From Flavobacterium hydatis (GTDB taxonomy: Bacteria > Bacteroidota > Bacteroidia > Flavobacteriales > Flavobacteriaceae), in NCBI RefSeq assembly GCF_000737695.1, contig NZ_JPRM01000023.1:1-64000 (forward strand): DNA of 64,000 nucleotides, written 5' to 3'. Below, piece by piece: positions 37,554 through 46,437 of this stretch (its first letter is position 1; each line of letters opens with the position of its first letter). The position numbers were made by a program, and so were the translations under genes. Under the pieces are notes generated by a model. The model had not been told where the DNA came from, did no database searches, and saw nothing but the letters and a program-made list of their open reading frames with translations.

Positions 37554-37653
37554 AACAGGTGATATGAAAATTTTAACTTGACATTAACGATTTGTGCTTA
37601 ATATTCAATCTTACACGGCATTTACCAACAAAACAATGCTATAGTATTACCAC

Positions 37654-37678
37654 AGACGCACTGCGGTGCGCCTCTACA
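37654..37678. repeat. Short GC-rich palindromic repeat, copy A
   Basis: AGACGCACTGCGGTGCGCCT is a near-perfect palindrome followed by CTAC. It stands out from the AT-rich background. A second copy is at 52628-52652. It lies in the 225-bp intergenic tail (37579-37803) before polA, where nothing else is seen. Confidence 0.75.
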
Positions 37679-37803
37679 AATGATAAAAAAACATCTCTAA
37701 TAAAACATTTCAATTCTAATTTGGGTATACCCTGATTAAATTTTCGAGAACCGAATCGTTTTTAAAACCCAATTGTTTATTTTTACAGACTAATATTTTT
37801 TTT

Positions 37804-40647
37804 ATGTCAACTCAAAAACGTCTTTTTCTTCTTGATGCTTACGCTTTAATTTTTCGTGGTTATTATGCTTTTATAAAAAACCCACGAATTAACTCCAAAG
37901 GAATGGATACCTCTGCAATTATGGGATTCATGAACTCCCTTTTGGATGTGATAAAAAGAGAAAAACCAGATCATTTGGCAGTCGCTTTTGATAAAGGAGG
38001 AAGCGCATTGCGTAACGAGATATTCCCAGAATACAAAGCAAATCGTGATGTAACTCCCGAAGCTATAAAAATTGCTGTACCTTATATACATGAATTATTA
38101 AAAGCAATGCATATCCCGATTATAGAAGTCGCGGGTTATGAAGCCGATGATTTAATAGGAACTATTGCAAAGCAAGCCGAAAAAGAAAACTATAAAGTTT
38201 TTATGGTAACACCAGATAAGGATTTTGCACAATTGGTATCTGAGAATATCTTTATGTACAAGCCTGCTCGAATGGGTAACGGTATAGAAATTTGGGGTGT
38301 TCCAGAAGTATTGGCAAAATTTGAAATCGAACGTCCGGAACAAGTAATTGACTTTTTAGGAATGATGGGCGATGCCGCCGATAATATTCCTGGGCTTCCT
38401 GGTGTTGGTGAAGTTACTGCCAAAAAACTATTAAAAGAATATGGTACAATGGAAAACCTTTTGGCAAATACCGACAAGCTAAAAGGAAAGATGAAAGAAA
38501 ACATCGAAGCCAATGCCGAAAAAGGATTATTATCTAAAACATTGGCAACTATTTTACTAGATTGTCCTGTAACGTTTAATGAAGCTGATTACGAATTAAC
38601 GCGTCCTGATATCGAAAAAACCGATGCTATTTTTCAAGAATTGGAATTTAGAAGAATGGCCGAGCAATTTGACAATCTTTTTAAAGCTGACGGAAGCGGA
38701 TTAGCAGCTACTGCAGCCAGTCCTGATGCTAAATTATATAAAAAACCACAACCGAAAAACGAGGATCAATTTGACCTTTTCGGAAGTGCGATTGACGAAG
38801 AAAATCCAGAAGCTCAAAGAACTTCTTTCTATAATAATTTAGAAAACACGCCTCACTCTTATCAAATTATTCAAGGAGATTTAGGTTTAAAATTGCTTTT
38901 GCAGAATTTACAAAACCAAACTTCTGTTTGTTTTGATACCGAAACTACAGGATTAGATGCTTTACATGCCGAATTGGTTGGGATTTCATTTTCATACGAA
39001 AAAGGAAAAGGATTTTATGTTCCGTTTCCAGAAAACCAAGAAGAAGCTAAAGCATTGATTGAAAAATTTATTCCGTTTTTTGAGAATGAAGCAATCGAGA
39101 AAATTGGACAGAATTTAAAATACGATTTAAAAATATTATTGAATTATGGTGTTTCTGTAAAAGGGAAATTATTTGATACTATGATTGCGCATTACCTGAT
39201 TAATCCAGATATGCGTCATAATATGGATATTTTATCAGAAACTTACTTAAAATATTCTCCAAAATCAATTGAAGATTTAATTGGTAAAAAAGGAAAGAAT
39301 CAAAAATCGATGCGCGAAGTTGCACTCGAAGATATAAAAGAATATGCTGCAGAAGATGCCGATGTAACGTTGCAACTTAAAGAAATATTTACCATAGAAT
39401 TAGACAAAACCGGAACTAAAAAATTATTCGACGAAATCGAAATTCCATTGGTTAGTGTTTTAGCTGATATGGAAACAGAAGGAATTCGCTTAGATGTTGA
39501 TTTTTTAAACGCGATGTCTAAAGAAATGGATGTTGAAATCAAATCTTTAGAACAAAAAATATATGAAACCGCTGGAGAGAAATTTAATTTAGCCTCTCCA
39601 AAACAACTAGGAGATATCTTATTTGATAAACTTAAAATAGGCGGAGCAAAACAAAAAAAGACCAAAACAGGCCAGTATGCAACAGGCGAAGAAGTATTAA
39701 CTTATTTAGCGAACGACAACCCAATTGTAAAACAAATTTTAGATTGGCGTCAGATGGTAAAATTACAAAGTACTTACATCTTAGCTCTACCAGAACAAGT
39801 TGACAAAAAAACTTTACGTGTTCATACCGATTATATGCAAACTGTAGCTGCAACAGGTCGTTTAAGTTCAAACAATCCTAACTTACAGAATATCCCGATT
39901 CGTACCGAAAGAGGAAGACAGATACGTAAAGCTTTTATTGCTCGCGATGAAAATTACACCTTAATTTCTGCCGATTACTCTCAGATAGAATTACGAATCA
40001 TCGCTGCTTTAAGTGGTGAAGAAAATATGATAAAAGCATTCCAGAATCATGAAGACATTCATAAATCTACCGCTTCTAAAGTATTTAATGTAGCTCTAGA
40101 AGAAGTAACCCGCGAACAACGTAGCCATGCCAAAACTGTAAACTTTGGTATTATCTATGGTGTTTCGGCTTTTGGATTAAGTAACCAAACTTCATTATCA
40201 AGAAGCGAAAGCGCAACTCTAATTGAAGCATACTATAAAACATACCCAAGATTAAAATCATATATTCAGGAACAAATAGAATTTGCGAGAGAAAATGGTT
40301 ATGTACAAACCATTTTAGGTCGTCGTCGTTACTTAAAAGATATTAATTCGCAAAACGCAGTTGTTCGTGGCGGAGCCGAGAGAAATGCTGTAAACGCTCC
40401 GATACAAGGAAGTGCTGCCGATGTTATTAAGATTGCGATGATTAATATCCATAAAAAACTAACCTCTGAAAATTGGAAATCTAAAATGTTACTTCAAGTA
40501 CATGATGAGCTTGTGTTTGATGTACACAACGACGAACTTGAAAAAATCCAACCAATGATTAAACATGAAATGGAAAACGCTTTTATAATGGCAGTTCCAC
40601 TAGAAGTAGAATTAGGTTTAGGTAGAGATTGGTTAGAGGCGCATTAA
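37804..40647 (+). CDS. polA: DNA polymerase I
   Basis: PolA fills gaps and removes RNA primers during repair and lagging-strand synthesis. The 947-residue protein has three domains. The N-terminal 5' nuclease (about 1-290) shows AGYEADDLIGT and PGVGEVTAKKLL. The 3'-5' exonuclease (about 340-550) has an intact catalytic pattern (CFDTETTG, then LKYDLKILL and YAAEDADVT). The polymerase domain follows with YSQIELRIIAALSG, AKTVNFGIIYGVSAFG and LLQVHDELVFDV. All active-site acids are present, so all three activities are expected. No terminator is evident after it. Confidence 0.98.
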   Translation: MSTQKRLFLLDAYALIFRGYYAFIKNPRINSKGMDTSAIMGFMNSLLDVIKREKPDHLAVAFDKGGSALRNEIFPEYKANRDVTPEAIKIAVPYIHELLKAMHIPIIEVAGYEADDLIGTIAKQAEKENYKVFMVTPDKDFAQLVSENIFMYKPARMGNGIEIWGVPEVLAKFEIERPEQVIDFLGMMGDAADNIPGLPGVGEVTAKKLLKEYGTMENLLANTDKLKGKMKENIEANAEKGLLSKTLATILLDCPVTFNEADYELTRPDIEKTDAIFQELEFRRMAEQFDNLFKADGSGLAATAASPDAKLYKKPQPKNEDQFDLFGSAIDEENPEAQRTSFYNNLENTPHSYQIIQGDLGLKLLLQNLQNQTSVCFDTETTGLDALHAELVGISFSYEKGKGFYVPFPENQEEAKALIEKFIPFFENEAIEKIGQNLKYDLKILLNYGVSVKGKLFDTMIAHYLINPDMRHNMDILSETYLKYSPKSIEDLIGKKGKNQKSMREVALEDIKEYAAEDADVTLQLKEIFTIELDKTGTKKLFDEIEIPLVSVLADMETEGIRLDVDFLNAMSKEMDVEIKSLEQKIYETAGEKFNLASPKQLGDILFDKLKIGGAKQKKTKTGQYATGEEVLTYLANDNPIVKQILDWRQMVKLQSTYILALPEQVDKKTLRVHTDYMQTVAATGRLSSNNPNLQNIPIRTERGRQIRKAFIARDENYTLISADYSQIELRIIAALSGEENMIKAFQNHEDIHKSTASKVFNVALEEVTREQRSHAKTVNFGIIYGVSAFGLSNQTSLSRSESATLIEAYYKTYPRLKSYIQEQIEFARENGYVQTILGRRRYLKDINSQNAVVRGGAERNAVNAPIQGSAADVIKIAMINIHKKLTSENWKSKMLLQVHDELVFDVHNDELEKIQPMIKHEMENAFIMAVPLEVELGLGRDWLEAH

Positions 40648-40780
40648 AAAAACAAAAAAAATGTTTATTATATTTATTTCTCAATTGAATCTCTTCATTA
40701 AAAAACCAAAATAACAAACAAGAAAATTCATACATTGCAAAAAATATAAAATAATAAGACTAATCTTCTCTAAAATAAAA

Positions 40781-40981
40781 ATGAAAAAAAACACCTTATT
40801 AGCAATAATATCAATTTGCATACTTACAACAGTAAATTTATTTTGGTTTATACAATCTACTGTATCAATATCATTAGACCAGATAGCGCACTATCGGTTA
40901 TCACAAATCATAGGATTTCTAGAAGTTCTAGCGTATGTTGGATTATTGCCTTTTTTTGTAGCATTATACAAAAAACAATAA
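40781..40981 (+). CDS. Small membrane protein, unknown
   Basis: The 66-residue product has two hydrophobic segments, about 6-27 (LLAIISICILTTVNLFWFI) and 42-62 (QIIGFLEVLAYVGLLPFFV), and a basic tail. No family is recognised. It is 12 bp before another membrane protein gene, so the two may be co-transcribed. Sequence composition is coding-like and the start has a lysine-rich N-terminus. Confidence 0.6.
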   Translation: MKKNTLLAIISICILTTVNLFWFIQSTVSISLDQIAHYRLSQIIGFLEVLAYVGLLPFFVALYKKQ

Positions 40982-40993
40982 ATAAAAATCATC

Positions 40994-41347
40994 ATGAATG
41001 AAGAATTAAACAAACTTTTTGAGATTAAAAACACTCAACCAGAAGAAGATACAGAATCATATCTATTCAACATAATTGTTCACTCCGTGATCAGAATAGC
41101 TATTCCTCTTTTTGTTTTTTTTCTATTATACTCGATTGTAGATTATTCAGGCAACATAGGAATAGCATATATAGTTTTTTTTATCTCTCTTTTTATCCTT
41201 TTTTTAATAATTGTCGCACTTTTAATTGAGGCTTCTAACCTTAATAAGAAGAATAAGATATATCTGAGAAATACTAATTATGTCATATTAGCTTTTTATG
41301 CTCTCCCTTTTATATTGGGATTAATTATAATTGGAAAAAGTTCTTAA
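40994..41347 (+). CDS. Membrane protein, unknown
   Basis: The 117-residue product has a hydrophilic N-terminus (about 1-25) and three hydrophobic segments at about 30-50, 54-77 and 91-113, with a basic loop (LNKKNKIYLRN) before the last one. I do not recognise it. It begins 12 bp after the preceding small membrane protein gene and ends about 75 bp before a bidirectional terminator. Confidence 0.65.
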   Translation: MNEELNKLFEIKNTQPEEDTESYLFNIIVHSVIRIAIPLFVFFLLYSIVDYSGNIGIAYIVFFISLFILFLIIVALLIEASNLNKKNKIYLRNTNYVILAFYALPFILGLIIIGKSS

Positions 41348-41423
41348 ATAAAATTTACAATGTAATTATGAAAAAGACATTGAATTTAAACCAATTATAA
41401 TGAAAATTCATTTAATAAAAACT

Positions 41424-41460
41424 AAAAAAAATCCATTAGCTACAGCTAATGGATTTTTTT
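41424..41460. terminator. Bidirectional terminator before the lacI-type gene
   Basis: ATCCATTAGC pairs with GCTAATGGAT around TACA, with A and T runs on the two sides. It serves both the membrane protein genes and the convergent regulator gene. Confidence 0.88.
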
Positions 41461-41461
41461 A

Positions 41462-42490
41462 TTATTTCACTTTTCTTGATGATTCTCTTTCTTTCAGTTT
41501 GGTTTTGATTACTATGGTTTCGTAATCGCTGCTCTCCCCTTCTTTTTCTTCCAGTCTTGAGATTAATCGTTTGGCAGCAACTTCGCCAATTTCTATTCCG
41601 TGTTGGCTTATTGTAGTTAAACTTGGAGACAAACGTCTCGAAGCCAAAATTCCGTCTGCAAAACCTATTATAGATATATCTTCCGGAACTCTATATCCTT
41701 TTTTCAAACTAACTCTTAAAGCCGCAACCGAATCATTTTCGTCCAAAGCAAAAATGGCATCAATTTTATGCTCAAAAATAGCATCGATTTTACTTTTCAT
41801 ATCCTCTTCAGAATCTGTACGTAGAATGATATTTTCGTTTACAGGAATATTATTATCATTTAATGCTTTTAAATATCCATCTGCTCTTAATTTTCCAACA
41901 CTTAAATTATCTACAGAAGAGATCAAGGCTATATTTTTACATCCTAAATTAATTAAATGCTGTGTTGAATTTAAAGCAGAATCAAAATCATCGACTATTA
42001 CTTTATCACATTCTACACCTTCTGCAATCCTATCAAACATTACAATTGGCGTTCCGTCATTTATAATTTCTTTAAAGTGATTGTATTCTTGTAATTTTTG
42101 TGCTTCTTCAGAAACTGATAATATAAAACCATCAATCGTACCGTTGCTCAACATTTCAAGCGTATGAATTTCTTTTTCCAAAGACTCATTAGAAATACAT
42201 GTAATTACATTATATCCCTTTTTATCTGCTATTTTCTCGATACCACTAAAAACTTTAGCAAAAAATGAGTTTAATATATTAGGTATAATAACTCCAATGG
42301 TTTTTGTTTTACGGTTCTTTAAATTCAAACCAATAACGTTCGGCTTATAGTTTTTTAGCTTGGCATACTCTTTAATTTTAATTTTAGTTTGCTCACTAAT
42401 TTCAGGACTATCATTAAGTGCCTTAGAAACTGTAGACACAGAAACATTAAGTTCTTTTGCGATTTGTTTTAAAGTTGCTTTAGCTTTCAT
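41462..42490 (-). CDS. LacI-family transcriptional regulator
   Basis: The 342-residue product has the N-terminal LacI helix-turn-helix (TLKQIAKELNVSVSTVSKAL at about 5-24, then hinge helix), followed by a periplasmic-binding-protein-like effector domain (TIGVIIPNILNSFFAK, SVGKLRADGYLKAL, ISIIGFADG). Regulators of this kind usually control sugar use next to their own gene, but no carbohydrate genes adjoin it here. It has its own promoter and a terminator. Confidence 0.95.
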   Translation of the reverse strand: MKAKATLKQIAKELNVSVSTVSKALNDSPEISEQTKIKIKEYAKLKNYKPNVIGLNLKNRKTKTIGVIIPNILNSFFAKVFSGIEKIADKKGYNVITCISNESLEKEIHTLEMLSNGTIDGFILSVSEEAQKLQEYNHFKEIINDGTPIVMFDRIAEGVECDKVIVDDFDSALNSTQHLINLGCKNIALISSVDNLSVGKLRADGYLKALNDNNIPVNENIILRTDSEEDMKSKIDAIFEHKIDAIFALDENDSVAALRVSLKKGYRVPEDISIIGFADGILASRRLSPSLTTISQHGIEIGEVAAKRLISRLEEKEGESSDYETIVIKTKLKERESSRKVK

Positions 42491-42515
42491 TTAAGATAAT
42501 TTTATTGAATTAATA

Positions 42516-42547
42516 CAAATATAGTAGAATTAAGGAAATTAAAACAA
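42516..42547 (-). promoter_or_regulatory. Promoter of the LacI-family gene
   Basis: The minus strand reads TTG at 42545-42547, a 21-bp spacer, then TATATTTG at 42516-42523, about 26 bp before the ATG. Confidence 0.72.
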
Positions 42548-42722
42548 AAACAAGTCAAAACATGCATTAAATTTTCAAGTAATTACATCTCCTTCTTAAA
42601 ATAGTTTAAACAAAAAATTAAAATAAAGCCAAAATTTAAAACCGCCCATCCAAAAATTTCGTTTATACCTATTTACATATAATTATAATTTGCTATTAAC
42701 AACCACTTAAAGAAATTGAATT

Positions 42723-43475
42723 ATGAAAAACGAAGTTAAAATCCATGAAGTTAACCCCTTACTTAATGACAGAAGGAGTTTTCTTAAGATCAGTGGCTTA
42801 ACCATTGTTGGCACTGGCTTACTTTTGGCAGGATGTAATCACGATGACGATGACGAACAGATGCCTGTTGACGACACTTCACTACCCGGAATTAGAAATG
42901 GCATCTTCGATTTAGGATCAGGAGATTTCGGTGTACTAACCTACGCATATGCCTTAGAACAACTAGAAGCCGACTTTTATACTAAGGTTGTAAATGCATC
43001 AAACTTTAATAGTGTTTTTAGTGATGTCGAACGTCAGGTTCTTACTGATTTGTATCATCACGAAGTAATACACAGAGATTTTTTTAAAGCAGCTTTAAGC
43101 GGAGCACTTCCTAATCCTAGCAAACAATTACTACCTACTTTGGCATTTAATTATGGATCTATGAATTTTAACAGTCGTACCGAGGTACTAGCAACTGCTA
43201 AAGCTCTTGAAGATACTGGAGTTGCTGCATATAATGGTGCAGGAAAACTAATTAAAAGTGCAGATTACTTGGTATTAGCAGGAAAAATTGTTTCTGTAGA
43301 AGCAAGACATGCTGCGGCGATTAGAAGTTTAATTAACCCAAATTCTAAAGATTTTGCGGGCGATGATGTGGTAAATGCCACTACTGGTTTAGATGTAGCA
43401 AAAGATCCATCTAAAATCTTAGCTGTTGCAGGAGGATTTATAACAACTCCATTTACAGCAAAATATTTACCATAA
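42723..43475 (+). CDS. Ferritin-like domain protein, Tat-type lipoprotein
   Basis: The 250-residue product begins with a twin-arginine motif (DRRSFLKISG at about 17-26) and a hydrophobic stretch ending in the lipobox LLAGC (about 34-38), so it is probably a folded-exported lipoprotein. The rest is a ferritin-like four-helix domain with acidic metal-binding segments: YALEQLEADFY (about 79-89), HHEVIHRDF, ALEDTGVAAY and VEARHAAAIRSL. It resembles the Ferritin_2 family that includes desiccation-related proteins. A paralogue follows after 25 bp. Cargo and substrate are unknown. Confidence 0.85.
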   Translation: MKNEVKIHEVNPLLNDRRSFLKISGLTIVGTGLLLAGCNHDDDDEQMPVDDTSLPGIRNGIFDLGSGDFGVLTYAYALEQLEADFYTKVVNASNFNSVFSDVERQVLTDLYHHEVIHRDFFKAALSGALPNPSKQLLPTLAFNYGSMNFNSRTEVLATAKALEDTGVAAYNGAGKLIKSADYLVLAGKIVSVEARHAAAIRSLINPNSKDFAGDDVVNATTGLDVAKDPSKILAVAGGFITTPFTAKYLP

Positions 43476-43500
43476 CCACAACCCATAAAATCTAGAAATT

Positions 43501-44313
43501 ATGAATATATTAAAATTTATAGAAACCTTTGCCGACGAAAGCGCAATGAGAAGCACTGGTTCAAGAAGAGATAGCTTTACACAATTTGGAAATATCGGAA
43601 AGACTTTGGCAATAGCCTCAATTCCTTTCGGATTATCTTCATTAGCCAATAAAGCTTTAGCCAAAGATATAACTGCAACTCCAGCAACTCCTATTGGAGC
43701 ATTACAATTTGCATTAACCTTAGAATATCTTGAAAATGAATTTTATGCCATGGCATTAGATTCAGGAGTTATTCCGGCATCTGAAAATGGTGGTCGTGAT
43801 TTAAAAGTTTTTCAACAAATTGCTGCCCACGAATCAAGCCATGTTAATTTTTTGATTGCAGGATTGGGCGGACCAGCAAGTGCAAACTTTGTTCCCAAGC
43901 CAACTTTCGACTTTACTGTTGGTGGGGCTTTTGATCCATTTAATGACTATCCGACATTTTTAGCCTTGGCACAAGCATTTGAAGACACTGGAGTAAGAGC
44001 ATATAAAGGTCAGGCAGGAAATTTAATTTCTACACCTGATTTATTAACAGCTGCACTACAAATACATTCAGTAGAAGCGCGCCATGCATCCGAAGTGCGA
44101 CGATTACGTGGTCTTAAAGGATGGATTAGCGGAAATGAAAGAGGAGCAGGAATGCCATCTGCAACTCAAGCCGTATATAATGGAGAAGAATTAACCGTAC
44201 AGGCAGGATACAATACTGCTACCTTATTTGGAGCCGCTGCAGGCTCAGAAGCCTATGATGAACCACTTACTACGCAACAGGTTGTAGACATAGCAAATTT
44301 GTTTATTGTGTAA
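43501..44313 (+). CDS. Ferritin-like domain protein, exported
   Basis: The 270-residue product is a paralogue of the protein just upstream (25 bp gap), with the same helix motifs: LEYLENEFYAMAL (about 75-87), AAHESSHVNF, FEDTGVRAYKG and VEARHASEVRRL. The N-terminus is longer and has a moderately hydrophobic stretch (LAIASIPFGLSSLANKALA at about 36-54) after GSRRDSFTQF, a possible Tat-type signal. No lipobox is seen, so it would be free in the periplasm. The pair is probably one operon with a terminator after it. Confidence 0.82.
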   Translation: MNILKFIETFADESAMRSTGSRRDSFTQFGNIGKTLAIASIPFGLSSLANKALAKDITATPATPIGALQFALTLEYLENEFYAMALDSGVIPASENGGRDLKVFQQIAAHESSHVNFLIAGLGGPASANFVPKPTFDFTVGGAFDPFNDYPTFLALAQAFEDTGVRAYKGQAGNLISTPDLLTAALQIHSVEARHASEVRRLRGLKGWISGNERGAGMPSATQAVYNGEELTVQAGYNTATLFGAAAGSEAYDEPLTTQQVVDIANLFIV

Positions 44314-44335
44314 CAAAATTTAGCTGCAAAAAACC

Positions 44336-44371
44336 AAACCATCTCTACTTAATTGTAAAGGTGGTTTTTTT
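44336..44371 (+). terminator. Terminator after the ferritin-like pair
   Basis: AAACCATCTCTAC pairs with GTAAAGGTGGTTT with one mismatch and one G-U pair, and is followed by T. Confidence 0.75.
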
Positions 44372-44432
44372 ATTCTTTTAAACAAAAACATATCTCCTGA
44401 TTTTCAGTAGTTAAAATAATCTTTTAAGGTAT

Positions 44433-44462
44433 TTGGTTTTAAAATAATTAATTGTACTTTTG
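44433..44462 (+). promoter_or_regulatory. Promoter of rplM-rpsI
   Basis: TTG at 44433-44435, a 19-bp spacer, and TACTTTTG at 44455-44462 match the flavobacterial consensus exactly. Confidence 0.8.
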
Positions 44463-44465
44463 CAA

Positions 44466-44479
44466 CCCCTTTATTGGGG
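44466..44479 (+). promoter_or_regulatory. Short hairpin in the rplM leader
   Basis: CCCC pairs with GGGG around TTTATT right at the expected 5' end of the transcript, about 27 nt before the rplM ATG. It may be part of a ribosomal-protein autoregulatory leader. Confidence 0.5.
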
Positions 44480-44505
44480 ATGGAATGTTTAATTAAAATA
44501 ATATT

Positions 44506-44961
44506 ATGGACGCATTAAGCTACAAAACAGTTTCAGCTAGCAAAGCCACTGTAACTAAAGAGTGGATTGTTGTTGACGCTGAAGGTCATAACTTAGGACG
44601 TCTTGCTTCAAAGGTTGCAATGATCTTAAGAGGTAAGTACAAACCAAGTTACACACCGCACGTTGACTGTGGAGATAACGTAATTGTTATCAACTCAGAG
44701 AAAATTAACCTTACAGGTACAAAAATGGATGACAAAATTTACATGCGTCATACAGGTTACCCAGGAGGACAAAGAACTTTAACTGCTAAAGTATTGCAAT
44801 CAAAAAACCCTGCATTATTAGTAGAAAAAGCAGTAAAAGGAATGTTACCTAAGAACAAATTAGGAGCTGAACTTTTCAGAAATTTAAATGTTGTTGTAGG
44901 ATCTGAGCACAAACAAGGAGCTCAAAAACCTAGAACTGTTAACCTAAACGATCTTAAGTAA
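44506..44961 (+). CDS. rplM: 50S ribosomal protein L13
   Basis: The 151-residue product is uL13, an early-assembly protein of the large subunit. Visible family elements are WIVVDAEGHNLGRLAS (about 22-37), YTPHVDCGDNVIVINSEKI, MRHTGYPGG (about 86-94), and AVKGMLPKNKLG. The stop codon overlaps the start of rpsI (TAATG), so the two are translationally coupled, the usual arrangement. Confidence 0.98.
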   Translation: MDALSYKTVSASKATVTKEWIVVDAEGHNLGRLASKVAMILRGKYKPSYTPHVDCGDNVIVINSEKINLTGTKMDDKIYMRHTGYPGGQRTLTAKVLQSKNPALLVEKAVKGMLPKNKLGAELFRNLNVVVGSEHKQGAQKPRTVNLNDLK

Positions 44962-45347
44962 TGGGAGTTATTCACAAAATCGGTAGAAGAAAAACCGCTG
45001 TTGCACGTGTTTATGTTTCAGAAGGAACAGGAAAAATCACTGTAAACAAAAAAGAATTCGCAACCTATTTCCCAACTGCAACTTTACAATACAAAGTTTT
45101 ACAACCAATGTCTATGACAGAAAATGTAAACAACTTTGATGTAAAAGTAAACGTTTACGGAGGTGGTTCAACTGGTCAAGCAGAAGCTGTAAGAATGGCA
45201 TTAGCACGTGTTATGTGTGAAGTAAATGCTGAAAACAGAGCTATCTTGAAACCAGAAGGTTTATTAACAAGAGATCCAAGAATGGTTGAACGTAAGAAAT
45301 TCGGTCAGAAGAAAGCTCGTAAGAGATTCCAATTCTCTAAACGTTAA
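44961..45347 (+). CDS. rpsI: 30S ribosomal protein S9
   Basis: The 128-residue product is uS9, whose C-terminal tail reaches the P-site tRNA. It shows GRRKTAVARVYVSEG near the start, VYGGGSTGQAEAVRMALAR in the middle, and the hallmark basic end KARKRFQFSKR. The ATG overlaps the rplM stop by one base. Confidence 0.98.
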   Translation: MGVIHKIGRRKTAVARVYVSEGTGKITVNKKEFATYFPTATLQYKVLQPMSMTENVNNFDVKVNVYGGGSTGQAEAVRMALARVMCEVNAENRAILKPEGLLTRDPRMVERKKFGQKKARKRFQFSKR

Positions 45348-45446
45348 TATTACCTGTCTTGTTCATTTGGAACAAGGCATATCAATTATTATTGAATTTA
45401 AAAAACACAGTTGTTGTTGCTCTCCTATCGAGGTAGGAAATAGTTT

Positions 45447-45486
45447 AGCATCTAAATGTATAAAGCCGACAAAATCGCCATTTATG
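45447..45486 (+). promoter_or_regulatory. Candidate structured leader of rpsB
   Basis: GCATCTAAATG (45447-45457) pairs with CATTTATGC (45478-45486) to give nine base pairs with a 2-base bulge; the 20-base loop contains a small inner CGA-TCG stem. It ends 35 bp before the rpsB ATG. An additional hairpin, CTTGTTC and GAACAAG, lies at 45358-45376. The 174-bp gap between rpsI and rpsB is otherwise empty. Confidence 0.5.
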
Positions 45487-45521
45487 CATTGCTAATCAAC
45501 AGAACGTAAACTAGTACAAAA

Positions 45522-46301
45522 ATGGCAAACAAAGTAGAAGTAAAAGAATTACTAGAAGCAGGTGTTCACTTTGGACACATGACTAGAAAATGGGATCCAA
45601 ACATGGCTCCTTACATTTATATGGAGCGTAATGGTATTCACATTATCAATCTATATAAAACTGCAGCAAAAATTGAAGAGGCTAATGAAGCTTTGAAAAA
45701 AATCGCTGCATCAGGTAGAAAAATATTATTCGTTGCTACCAAAAAACAAGCAAAAGACATCGTTGCTGATAAAGCAAAAGCTGCAAACATGCCTTATATC
45801 ACTGAAAGATGGCCTGGTGGAATGCTAACTAACTTCGTAACTATCCGTAAAGCTGTTAAAAAAATGGCTACTATTGATAAAATGAAGAAAGACGGTACTT
45901 TCATGACACTTTCTAAGAAAGAGCGTTTACAAGTAGATCGTCTTCGTGCTAAACTAGAGAAAAACTTAGGTTCAATCGCAGACATGTCTAGACTACCTGC
46001 AGCATTGTTCGTAGTAGACATCAAAGCTGAACATATCGCAATAAAAGAAGCACAAAAATTAAACATTCCAGTTTTTGCAATGGTGGATACTAACTCTGAT
46101 CCAAGAGAAGTAGAGTATGTAATCCCATCAAATGATGATGCTTCTAAATCAATTGATAAAATTTTATCTTTAGTTACAGCTGCAATTGTTGAAGGTCTTT
46201 CTGACAGAGGTTCTGATAAAGAGGCTGACTTATTGCCTGCTACAGAAGAAGCAACTCCAGCTGCTGAAGCTGTTGAAGCTCCTGCTGAAACAAAAGAATA
46301 A
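45522..46301 (+). CDS. rpsB: 30S ribosomal protein S2
   Basis: The 259-residue product is uS2, a late-assembling protein of the small subunit. Motifs include VHFGHMTRKWDPNMAPYIY (about 15-33), ERWPGGMLTNF, DMSRLPAALFVVDI and MVDTNSDPREVEYVIPSNDDA. A short acidic Ala/Glu-rich tail follows the conserved domain, common in Flavobacteria. It is followed by tsf after 136 bp, the usual rpsB-tsf order. Confidence 0.98.
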   Translation: MANKVEVKELLEAGVHFGHMTRKWDPNMAPYIYMERNGIHIINLYKTAAKIEEANEALKKIAASGRKILFVATKKQAKDIVADKAKAANMPYITERWPGGMLTNFVTIRKAVKKMATIDKMKKDGTFMTLSKKERLQVDRLRAKLEKNLGSIADMSRLPAALFVVDIKAEHIAIKEAQKLNIPVFAMVDTNSDPREVEYVIPSNDDASKSIDKILSLVTAAIVEGLSDRGSDKEADLLPATEEATPAAEAVEAPAETKE

Positions 46302-46308
46302 ATAAACA

Positions 46309-46411
46309 TTTAAATTCCAATTTTTAAATTCCAAATCCCATAAAAAATTAGAAACGTAACGTTGATAATTTAATAAAATTGGAATTTGAGATTTAAGGAT
46401 TGGAATTTTTA
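46309..46411. repeat. Inverted repeat between rpsB and tsf
   Basis: The left arm, 46309-46340, has AAATTCCAATTTTTAAATTC. The right arm, 46376-46411, carries its imperfect reverse complement, with GGAATTTGAG and GGATTGGAATTTTT. Between them is a small AACGTAACGTT palindrome. It resembles the TTCCAAT-type intergenic repeats I recall from flavobacterial genomes. Confidence 0.6.
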
Positions 46412-46437
46412 CTTTTAACATTAAAATTCAAAATATT

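Noticed and set aside
41462..42722. LacI operator near the regulator gene
   Set aside because: No symmetrical site with a central CG was found in the 232-bp gap.
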